DNA from: Lachnospiraceae bacterium
Lineage (GTDB): Bacteria; Bacillota; Clostridia; Lachnospirales; Lachnospiraceae
DNA: 5,899 bases
Direction: 5' to 3'
Assembly (NCBI GenBank): GCA_014804185.1
Contig: JAAVAG010000049.1
Location: forward strand, 1 to 5,899
Under the pieces are notes generated by a model, which saw nothing but the letters and a program-made list of their open reading frames with translations, made no database searches and had not been told where the DNA came from. Below are positions 1 through 5,899 of this stretch, one piece after another (within the stretch, counting starts at the first letter, position 1; every line of letters begins with the position of its first letter). The position numbers and the translations under genes were made by a program.

Positions 1-39
1 CAAAAAAACAACAGATGCGTGGCATTCCGGGGGAAATGT

Positions 40-55
40 TGGTAACGTATAACCA
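40..55. promoter_or_regulatory. Imperfect inverted repeat, possible operator
   Basis: Two 7-bp half-sites, TGGTAAC and ATAACCA, flank a 2-bp centre; five of the seven positions are complementary (TGGT/ACCA plus one inner pair). The element lies 15 bp upstream of the ribosome site of the first gene, where a sugar-responsive repressor or activator could bind. The left half, TTGGTAACG, resembles the left half of LacI/CcpA-type sites, but the right half does not fit a cre consensus. The regulator is unknown and a repeat this short could arise by chance. No convincing -35/-10 pair was found in bases 1-81; TATAAC at 48-53 has no good -35 partner. Confidence 0.22.
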
Positions 56-70
56 TACAGTTTTTTGCAA

Positions 71-75
71 GGAGG
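71..75 (+). promoter_or_regulatory. Ribosome binding site of the HAD-GH105 gene
   Basis: GGAGG lies six bases before the ATG at 82. This consensus Shine-Dalgarno sequence at ideal spacing fixes the start of the first gene. It sits in the loop of a possible 5-bp stem (TTTGC 64-68 with GCAAA 78-82). Confidence 0.85.
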
Positions 76-81
76 GAGCAA

Positions 82-1695
82 ATGAGTAAAAACCTGATCA
101 TTTTTACGGACAGCGGCGATACCATTATTGACGAGGGAACTCAGGTTTATGATGAAAGAGGGATCGTCACCCGGGCGGATTGTATACCGGGAGCGGGGGA
201 GGTGCTGCAGTCTCTTCATGAGGAGGGATTCCGGATCGCGCTGGTGGCGGACGGGGAGTGGGAATCTTTTCAGAATGTGTATCGTGAAAACGGGCTTGGA
301 TATTGCTTTGAACAGTGGATTGTGTCGGAGGTAGTGGGAAAACAGAAACCGGACAGATCCATGTTTGATACGGCCATGGAGAAAATGGGGCTTACGGAGG
401 CCGATAAACCGCATATCGTTATGATCGGCAATAACCTGAAAAAGGATATTGCCGGGGCAAACAGATACGGACTGACCTCTGTCTGGCTGGATTGGTCGCC
501 CCGGTATTTCCATGAAGTGGAAGAACCGGACTGGCAGCCGGACTATACGGTGAAGACGCCGGAGGAACTGAAAGAACTGATTCACAGGCTGGAGGGGGAG
601 GACAAGATACCCTTGTCTGAGATCTCGGCTAAAATGGATCTGCTGGCGGATGCCTTTACCCGGATTTTGTACGAGGAGGATGAGGTTTTCCTGAAAAATA
701 TGGAGAGCCATAACCTGGCGGGAGACGATATCCGCAGATATCAGTTCTGGGAGTGGACTCAGGGAGTGGGGCTTTTTGGACTCTGGAAACTGTTTCAGCG
801 CGAAAAAAAGGAGACATATCTGGACATTCTGAAAAACTATTATGACCGCCAGCTTACCATTGGGTTCCCAGCGCTGAATGTCAACACCGCAGCCCCTTAT
901 CTTGCCATGTCGTTTCTGGCGGAATACACCGGGGAGGAGAAATATATGGAGCCCTGCCGCGCGGCGGCCGGGGAGATTATGGAGGCATTTCCCAGAACGC
1001 AGGAGGGGGGCTTTCAGCATAAGACCTCGGACTCCATGAATGATCAGGAACTGTGGGACGACACGCTGTATATGACCGTTCTGTTTCTGGCGAATATGGG
1101 CCGCATCCTGGGAGACGAGAAGATGATTCAGGAGGCGCAGTATCAGTTCCTGCTGCATGAGAAATATCTTTCCGACCCCAAAACGGGGCTGTGGTATCAC
1201 GGATGGACCTTTAAAGAGAAGAATCATTTTGCCGGGGCTTTCTGGGGCCGGGGAAACTGCTGGGTCACCATGGCGATTCCGGAACTGCTGGATATCATAC
1301 CCTGCGAGGGGGCCGTCAGGAGGATGCTGATCCGGTGTCTGCGCCGTCAGGTGGAAAGCCTGAAAAAGTATCAGGCGGATAACGGCATGTGGCATACGCT
1401 GGTGGACGATGAGGATTCCTATGTGGAGGCCAGCGCCACCTGCGGCTTTGCCTACGGCATACTGAAAGCGGTGCGCAGCGGACTCATCGATCCGTCGTAC
1501 CGGGAGGTGGCGGAGAGGGCGCTTCCGGCCGTGCTGAACTGCATTTCCCCGGAGGGAGTGGTGCATCAGGTATCCTACGGCACCCCTATGGGACGCGTCA
1601 GCAAGGATTTTTATAAAGAGATCGAACTGAGGCCTATGCCTTATGGACAGGCGATGGCGATGCTTCTTTTGATTGAGTACGGCAGCGGCCGGTAA
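82..1695 (+). CDS. HAD-like domain fused to GH88/GH105 unsaturated uronyl hydrolase
   Basis: A 537-residue, two-domain cytosolic protein without signal peptide or membrane segment. Residues 1 to about 170 form a HAD-superfamily domain: motif I is D10-S-G-D-T14, motif II is LVADG at 54-58, motif III is the Lys of KP at 89-90, and motif IV is G116-N-N followed by D122. The spacing leaves no room for a C1 or C2 cap. Residues from about 185 to 537 are an (alpha/alpha)6-barrel of the GH88/GH105 type, with WEWTQGVGLFGL at 223-234, WDDTLYM at 325-331 (D327 is the probable catalytic Asp, equivalent by motif to D143 of YteR), HGW at 373-375 and WGRGNCW at 388-394. This family hydrates 4,5-unsaturated uronic acids at the non-reducing end of lyase products, releasing them from rhamnose, mannose or other sugars. 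The WGRGN form favours GH105 over classical GH88. A typical GH105 enzyme is about 370 residues, so the first 170 are an addition. The next gene starts 16 nt downstream. The GH call is secure; the uronate, the acceptor sugar and the role of the HAD half are not. Confidence 0.9.
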   Translation: MSKNLIIFTDSGDTIIDEGTQVYDERGIVTRADCIPGAGEVLQSLHEEGFRIALVADGEWESFQNVYRENGLGYCFEQWIVSEVVGKQKPDRSMFDTAMEKMGLTEADKPHIVMIGNNLKKDIAGANRYGLTSVWLDWSPRYFHEVEEPDWQPDYTVKTPEELKELIHRLEGEDKIPLSEISAKMDLLADAFTRILYEEDEVFLKNMESHNLAGDDIRRYQFWEWTQGVGLFGLWKLFQREKKETYLDILKNYYDRQLTIGFPALNVNTAAPYLAMSFLAEYTGEEKYMEPCRAAAGEIMEAFPRTQEGGFQHKTSDSMNDQELWDDTLYMTVLFLANMGRILGDEKMIQEAQYQFLLHEKYLSDPKTGLWYHGWTFKEKNHFAGAFWGRGNCWVTMAIPELLDIIPCEGAVRRMLIRCLRRQVESLKKYQADNGMWHTLVDDEDSYVEASATCGFAYGILKAVRSGLIDPSYREVAERALPAVLNCISPEGVVHQVSYGTPMGRVSKDFYKEIELRPMPYGQAMAMLLLIEYGSGR

Positions 1696-1700
1696 GGCAT

Positions 1701-1705
1701 GGGAG
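1701..1705 (+). promoter_or_regulatory. Ribosome binding site deciding the GH38 start
   Basis: GGGAG lies six bases before the ATG at 1712 and three before the in-frame ATG at 1709. The spacing favours 1712. It argues against the longer in-frame reading from TTG at 1673, which would overlap the preceding gene. Confidence 0.55.
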
Positions 1706-1711
1706 ACAATG

Positions 1712-4700
1712 ATGGGACTTGGAAGACAGTGGGATGAACGACTGAAGATATGGGACAGCGCTTTTGCACCGAACTTTTATCACCGGCTGGGCAGTCTGGA
1801 ACTGGAGGGTTTTACCACCATGAAACATCTGGGACTGTCCGAAGCCGCGGCTGAAAGCTTCCGTCCCTTTCCGGAGGGAACCGCATGGGGAAGAAAATGG
1901 GAGTACGGTTGGTTTCGGTGCAGCCTGACCCTGCCTGCGGAGGCAGAGGGAAAATGTGTGGTAATCGGTCTGGGCGTGTCCTCTGAGATGCTGGTTTACG
2001 TAAACGGGGAGGAGGCAGGCTCCATAGACAGGCATCATGCGTTTGTGCAGCTGTCTGCCTGCGCCCTGGCGGGAGAGTGTTTTGAAATATATGCGGAGGC
2101 CTATGCCGGGCACGGCCCCAGGCCGGAAAATGGCGGCATTTATCCCAGGGACGCGGTCTCTGTGCCGGAGCCGCCCGCATGCCAGTGCGTAGTGGCGGAG
2201 AGCAATTTCGGGATCTGGAACGAGGAGATGTTCCAGGCATACGCGGATTATCACACCCTGTATGAGTTGTGGAAAGAACTTCCGGAGAAAAGCCTGCGGG
2301 CCATGCAGATCGCGGATGCGCTGAAAGAGTTTACCTACAGGGCGGACTTTGAACTGCCGGAACCGCTTCGGACAGAGAGCGTATGCGGCGCGAGAGAAGT
2401 CCTGAAAGAATCCCTGGAGGCCGTGAACGGATCCAGCGCCCCGGTCTTTACCGTCTTTGGACAGAGCCATCTGGATCTGGCGTGGCTTTGGACAAAGGAG
2501 GAGACAAAGCGCAAGTCGGCCCGGACATACGCCAATCAGGTGGCTCTGATGGAGCGCTATCCGGAGTACCGCTTTTTGATGTGCGAGCCGCCCATTCTGG
2601 AAAATCTCAAAAAATATTATCCCCGTCTGTATGAGCGCGTATTACAGAAGACCCGGGAGGGACAGTTTATCCCGGATGGAGCCGTATGGGTGGAGGGAGA
2701 TGTGAATATGGCGGGGGGCGAGAGCCTGATCCGCCAGTTTGTGCTGGGAAAACGATGGTTCCGGGAGGAAATGGGAACGGAGAGCCGGATGGCGTGGATG
2801 CCGGATACCTTTGGGTTTTCCGGGGCGCTTCCGCAGATTATGAAAGGCTGCGGGGTGTCCTGGTTCGCCACCCAGAAACTCCTGCGCTGCGATCCTGAGT
2901 GTGAACAGTTCCCGTACAATCTGTTCTGGTGGGAGGGGATAGACGGCACCAGAATTCTCTCCCACATATATAAGAAGAACAACGCCGTGTTTTCTCCGGC
3001 GGCGCTTGTGCAGCGCTGGGAGCAGGATCGGAATCAGCAGGAGAAAATAGACGGCATGCTGTTTCCTTTCGGTTACGGAGACGGCGGCGGCGGTCCTGCC
3101 CGGATCATGGTGGAGATGCTGAGACGGTGCGGGAACCTGGAGGGCGCTCCCAGATGCCGGGTGGAGAGTCCGGCGGAATTTTTCCGGCGTGCGGAGAGCG
3201 CCGGGGTGGACAATGTTTATTACGGGGAATTGTACCTGGCATGGCACAGAGGAACCTATACGGCCAACGCCCGGCTCAAGAGCGGTGTGCGCAGGGCCGA
3301 GGGGGCGCTGCGGCAGGCGGAATTTCTGGCGGGAGTCATGCGGCTCTGCGGCAGCCGGGAGGATGTGAGGCAGACGGAGGCGGGCCGTGAGCGGGAGTGG
3401 CTCGCCCGTCTGGATGCCATGTGGAAAGATCTGCTTTACTGCCAGTTTCACGATGTGCTGCCCGGCACTTCCATACACAGGGTGAATCAGGAGGCGGAGG
3501 AGATTCTGGAGAACATCAGGAGCGAGAGCCTTGCTCTGGCGGAGACGATCCTGCGAAAGCTGGCCGGAGAGGGGGCAGTGTTTCATTCCCTCAGCTGGGA
3601 GCGCAGTTATAAGGGAACTGTCCTGCCCTCCTGCGGTTATGTGCTGGCGGCCCCCGCAGGCATCGCTTCCGCAAAGGAGAGTGACGCTTTCATCGGGGAG
3701 GCAGTCGGCTGCACATATACCTGCCGTCACGGTGCGGACGGACAGATCGCGGAGATCTGTGTCAATAACGGTTTCTATGAAGCACGGGTGAACCGGCTGG
3801 GAGAGATCGTCAGCCTGCGGAATCAAAACAGCGGATATGAGTATGCCGCGGGCGCGCTGGGACGGCTGCGTATGTACCGGGATGTGAATGTGGACTATGA
3901 CGCCTGGGAACTGGGCAGGATGTATGAGCAGGTTCCCGTGACGCTGGGCCGGGAGGCGGACATATGCGTCCGTAGGGATGGGCGTGAGGTATGTGTGGAG
4001 ATTCACAGAAAAGAGGAGTACTTTGACTGGCATCAGGAGATTGTCTTTGCGCCGGAGAGTCCCAGGATAGAGTTCCGCACGTCGGTGGACTGGAGGGAGC
4101 GGCATAAGATCCTGAAAGTGGATTTTCCCACCTCTGTGTATACAAGAGAGGTTCTGGAGGAGATACAGTTCGGGTATCTGAAACGTCCCACCCACAGATC
4201 CAGACAGTATGAGCGGGATCTGTATGAGACCTGCCATCACAGGTATGCGGCGCTCTCTGATGGAAAGAACGGGCTGGCGGTGCTGAACGACTGTAAGTAC
4301 GGGATTTCCGCAAGGGACAGCACGCTGTCGCTGACGCTGCTGCGCGCGCCTGTGATCCCGGATATGGAGGCGGATCAGGGGAAGCATACGTTCACCTACG
4401 CCATATGCCTGTTTGACGGGCCGTTCACGGAGAGCGATGTGGTGCGGGAAGCGTACGAACTGAATCTGCCGGTGACGGAAACCTGCGGGGAGGCGCAGGA
4501 AAAAGGGCCGCGGAGCAGGGCGGTCAGTTATTTTTCTGTGGACAGCAGGAATGTCATTCTGGAGACCTGCAAACCGGCCATGGACGAGGCGGAGGGCGTG
4601 GTGCTGCGGCTGTACGAGTGTATGGGAAGCGCGGTGACCTGCAGGCTGCATCTGCCGCCGGAGACAGGAGGCGTCTGGCTCTGCAATATGCTGGAAGAAA

Positions 4701-4882
4701 AGCAGAGCGAGGTTGAATTTGCCGCCGGACATAAACCGGAGGAAACCGGCGGTATGCGTTGGAGAACGGTGGAACTGCCGTTTCGCTCCTTTGAGATCAA
4801 GACCCTGTTGCTTTTGCGGATATCCGTCAAGGATGGGGCGGGGAAACTTCCGGACAATGAAATGAGGTGCGGGCATGTATGA
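1712..4882 (+). CDS. GH38 alpha-mannosidase, Ams1/MAN2C1-like
   Basis: Retaining, metal-dependent exo-alpha-mannosidase of glycoside hydrolase family 38, 1056 residues from this start, in the usual range of about 1000-1050 for bacterial and cytosolic members. An N-terminal beta-rich domain (about 1-240) precedes the catalytic domain. The HLD motif supplies H253 and D255 as metal ligands; WMPDTFG at 362-368 holds D365, the expected nucleophile and metal ligand; GYGDGGGGP at 454-462 holds D457, a possible acid/base. The helical middle domain carries HRGTY at 512-516 and FHDVLPGTS, whose H580 is the fourth expected metal ligand. C-terminal beta-domains show DYDAW at 728-732 and NDCKYG at 859-864. 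There is no signal peptide, so it should act in the cytoplasm on imported oligosaccharides. All expected metal and nucleophile residues are present, so it is probably active. The loop after QKL (388-390) departs from the usual SWN. It lies 16 nt after the uronyl hydrolase gene and overlaps the kinase gene by 8 nt. ATG 1709 is an equally in-frame alternative start. The linkage cleaved (alpha-1,2, 1,3 or 1,6) cannot be read from sequence. Confidence 0.93.
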   Translation: MGLGRQWDERLKIWDSAFAPNFYHRLGSLELEGFTTMKHLGLSEAAAESFRPFPEGTAWGRKWEYGWFRCSLTLPAEAEGKCVVIGLGVSSEMLVYVNGEEAGSIDRHHAFVQLSACALAGECFEIYAEAYAGHGPRPENGGIYPRDAVSVPEPPACQCVVAESNFGIWNEEMFQAYADYHTLYELWKELPEKSLRAMQIADALKEFTYRADFELPEPLRTESVCGAREVLKESLEAVNGSSAPVFTVFGQSHLDLAWLWTKEETKRKSARTYANQVALMERYPEYRFLMCEPPILENLKKYYPRLYERVLQKTREGQFIPDGAVWVEGDVNMAGGESLIRQFVLGKRWFREEMGTESRMAWMPDTFGFSGALPQIMKGCGVSWFATQKLLRCDPECEQFPYNLFWWEGIDGTRILSHIYKKNNAVFSPAALVQRWEQDRNQQEKIDGMLFPFGYGDGGGGPARIMVEMLRRCGNLEGAPRCRVESPAEFFRRAESAGVDNVYYGELYLAWHRGTYTANARLKSGVRRAEGALRQAEFLAGVMRLCGSREDVRQTEAGREREWLARLDAMWKDLLYCQFHDVLPGTSIHRVNQEAEEILENIRSESLALAETILRKLAGEGAVFHSLSWERSYKGTVLPSCGYVLAAPAGIASAKESDAFIGEAVGCTYTCRHGADGQIAEICVNNGFYEARVNRLGEIVSLRNQNSGYEYAAGALGRLRMYRDVNVDYDAWELGRMYEQVPVTLGREADICVRRDGREVCVEIHRKEEYFDWHQEIVFAPESPRIEFRTSVDWRERHKILKVDFPTSVYTREVLEEIQFGYLKRPTHRSRQYERDLYETCHHRYAALSDGKNGLAVLNDCKYGISARDSTLSLTLLRAPVIPDMEADQGKHTFTYAICLFDGPFTESDVVREAYELNLPVTETCGEAQEKGPRSRAVSYFSVDSRNVILETCKPAMDEAEGVVLRLYECMGSAVTCRLHLPPETGGVWLCNMLEEKQSEVEFAAGHKPEETGGMRWRTVELPFRSFEIKTLLLLRISVKDGAGKLPDNEMRCGHV
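4864..4867 (+). promoter_or_regulatory. Ribosome binding site of the ROK kinase, inside the GH38 gene
   Basis: GAGG lies seven bases before the ATG at 4875, within the last codons of the alpha-mannosidase gene. Together with the 8-nt overlap ATGTATGA it suggests translational coupling between the two genes. Confidence 0.6.
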
Positions 4883-5849
4883 TATAGGAATTGATGTGGG
4901 GGGAACGAATATTGCAGCCGGGATCGTGGATGAAAATATGCGGATCGTGGCGGGCGGGAGCGTAAAAACCGACTGTTCGGCGGACACCGGGCAGCTTGCG
5001 GAGCAGGCGGCCGCCCTGGCGGAAGCGCTTCTGACGGAAAGCGGCATTTGTGCGGATGAGGTTCAGAGCGTCGGGGTCGGCGTACCCGGAACGGCCAATC
5101 TGGATACGGGCCGTATGGAATATGCCAACAATCTGCCCGGCTGCAGCGGAGATCTGTGCGGCGCTCTGAAAGAAAGGCTGGGTATGAAGATCTGCTTTGA
5201 CAACGACGCCAACGCGGCGGCCTGGGGAGAGTTTCTGGCGTGCCGCTCGGTCAGCGAAAGGCCGCCGGAATCTTTTCTGATGGTGACTCTGGGGACGGGG
5301 GTTGGCGGAGGGATCATTCTGGACGGAAAAATATGGCGGGGTGTGAATTTTGCCGCCGGGGAACTGGGCCATATGACAATCTGCCGTGACGGAATTGCGT
5401 GCAGCTGCGGGCGGCGGGGCTGTCTGGAGGCATATGCCTCAGCAGGGGCGCTGATCGGGCAGGCGCGCAGCCGTATGGAGCAGGCGCGGGAGAGCGCCCT
5501 GTGGAAACTGTGCGGGGGCGACGCTTTCCGGCTGGACGGCAGGATGGTATGCGAGGCCGCCAGGGCGGGGGATAAGACGGCGCAGACGGTGATGAAAGAA
5601 TACATCGGCTATCTGGGAGAAGGACTGGTAAATATCATGAATATTTTACAGCCGGAGGTCATCTGTATCGGCGGCGGTGTAGGAAATTCGCCGGATGTGC
5701 TCCTGCCGCCTCTGCGGAATTATGTGAAAGACCGGGTGTATTCCCGCGATTCCGAGAAAAATACGCTGCTTAAGCCTGCCGTGCTGGGAAATGACGCGGG
5801 TATTATCGGAGCGGCGCTGCTGAGAATGTCCGAAACAGGGATTCATTAA
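4875..5849 (+). CDS. ROK-family sugar kinase (glucokinase-like)
   Basis: An ATP-dependent hexose kinase of the ROK family, 324 residues, a standard length. It shows the N-terminal phosphate-binding DVGGT (7-11), the catalytic-Asp segment NDANAAAWGE (110-119, D111 the expected base), the second phosphate loop LGTGVGGG (139-146) and the sugar-binding GELGH (162-166). The ROK zinc site is complete: H166, C176, C178 and C183 in the pattern CxCGxxGCLE. IGGGVG (265-270) and GNDAGIIGAALL (305-316) complete the C-terminal ATP domain. There is no N-terminal helix-turn-helix, so it is a kinase and not a NagC/XylR-type repressor. ROK kinases act on glucose, mannose, fructose, allose, GlcNAc or ManNAc and sequence alone rarely separates these. 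Position directly after an alpha-mannosidase makes mannose a reasonable candidate, by context only; automated annotation would probably say glucokinase. The 8-nt overlap with the upstream gene implies the two are made together. Confidence 0.93.
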   Translation: MYDIGIDVGGTNIAAGIVDENMRIVAGGSVKTDCSADTGQLAEQAAALAEALLTESGICADEVQSVGVGVPGTANLDTGRMEYANNLPGCSGDLCGALKERLGMKICFDNDANAAAWGEFLACRSVSERPPESFLMVTLGTGVGGGIILDGKIWRGVNFAAGELGHMTICRDGIACSCGRRGCLEAYASAGALIGQARSRMEQARESALWKLCGGDAFRLDGRMVCEAARAGDKTAQTVMKEYIGYLGEGLVNIMNILQPEVICIGGGVGNSPDVLLPPLRNYVKDRVYSRDSEKNTLLKPAVLGNDAGIIGAALLRMSETGIH

Positions 5850-5852
5850 GAG

Positions 5853-5868
5853 ACCCGCCGAAGCGGGT
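5853..5868 (+). terminator. Small perfect hairpin after the operon, weak terminator candidate
   Basis: ACCCGC pairs perfectly with GCGGGT across a CGAA tetraloop, starting 3 nt after the kinase stop codon. A GC-rich 6-bp stem right after the last gene suits a terminator or an mRNA 3'-end stabiliser. No T-run follows (the next bases are AATGCCC), so it is not a standard intrinsic terminator and readthrough is possible. Confidence 0.35.
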
Positions 5869-5894
5869 AATGCCCATAAATGGTAATGCCCATA
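5866..5894 (+). repeat. Two direct copies of a 13-bp repeat
   Basis: GGTAATGCCCATA occurs at 5866-5878 and again, identical, at 5882-5894, a 16-base period with a 3-base spacer AAT. The first copy overlaps the 3' arm of the hairpin. The window ends 5 bases after the second copy, so it cannot be seen whether the array continues. It could be a paired operator for a downstream gene, a short tandem duplication, or the start of a longer array. Confidence 0.7.
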
Positions 5895-5898
5895 TAAT
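5893..5898 (+). promoter_or_regulatory. Consensus -10 hexamer at the window edge
   Basis: TATAAT matches the sigma-A -10 consensus exactly and overlaps the end of the second 13-bp repeat. At 16-18 bp upstream there is only TGCCCA (5871-5876), a 3/6 match to TTGACA, and no TGn extension. It may be the promoter of a gene beyond the window; the repeats would then be positioned to control it. Confidence 0.25.
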
Positions 5899-5899
5899 G

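Noticed and set aside
3..89. An open frame through the leader ending at TAA 87-89, possibly the C-terminus of an upstream gene overlapping the first gene by 8 nt, as the second and third genes do.
   Set aside because: Only 28 codons are visible, which is likely by chance, and the residues match no family I recognise. It cannot be excluded without sequence to the left.
1673..1711. TTG start at 1673 for the alpha-mannosidase, giving a 13-residue extension.
   Set aside because: It would overlap the previous gene by 23 nt and use a rare start codon. The ATG at 1712 has a GGGAG site at good spacing, and family resemblance begins near WDERLKIW.
1634..2470. A 278-codon minus-strand open frame across the junction of the first two genes.
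   Set aside because: It is a shadow of the GH38 gene, has no family motif, and runs opposite clear coding sequence on both sides of the junction.
2642..5047. An 801-codon open frame on the minus strand, antisense to the alpha-mannosidase gene.
   Set aside because: The translation is rich in Pro, Arg, His and Gln without recognisable motifs, and it lies wholly opposite two convincingly coding genes. Long antisense frames are expected from the codon bias of GC-rich genes.
4875..5849. ROK transcriptional repressor (NagC/XylR type).
   Set aside because: There is no N-terminal DNA-binding domain: the ATP-binding DVGGT begins at residue 7. The kinase catalytic and zinc residues are complete.
5866..5899. 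Start of a CRISPR array.
   Set aside because: The repeat unit is 13 bp with a 3-bp spacer, far below CRISPR repeat and spacer lengths.

Overview
The window reads as part of a carbohydrate-use operon from a Gram-positive gut-type bacterium, most likely a Bacillota of the Lachnospiraceae/Clostridia kind. This placement is inference. It rests on a consensus GGAGG ribosome site, fairly GC-rich genes packed on one strand, a ROK kinase of the clostridial type, and cytoplasmic glycosidases without signal peptides. No phylogenetic marker is present.

Layout: bases 1-81 are a leader with an imperfect inverted repeat and a strong ribosome site, but no convincing promoter. Three plus-strand genes follow with almost no space between them. 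(1) At 82-1695 is a two-domain protein: an N-terminal capless HAD-like domain joined to a C-terminal GH88/GH105-type unsaturated uronyl hydrolase. (2) At 1712-4882 is a large cytosolic GH38 alpha-mannosidase of the Ams1/MAN2C1 architecture, starting 16 nt after gene 1. (3) At 4875-5849 is a ROK-family sugar kinase overlapping gene 2 by 8 nt. The last 50 bases hold a small perfect hairpin, a 13-bp direct repeat and a TATAAT hexamer at the very edge.

Together the genes suggest an intracellular end-game for a lyase-generated oligosaccharide. The GH105 domain would remove a non-reducing-end 4,5-unsaturated uronic acid, GH38 would release the exposed alpha-mannose, and the ROK kinase would phosphorylate the freed hexose. 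That order matches the established disassembly of the xanthan side chain (unsaturated glucuronyl hydrolase, then alpha-mannosidase) and would also suit a glucuronomannan. The lyase and transporter expected for such a pathway are not in the window, so the substrate is a hypothesis.

The least ordinary item is the HAD-GH105 fusion. Its HAD half keeps the nucleophile Asp and the motif III Lys but departs from consensus at three other motif positions.
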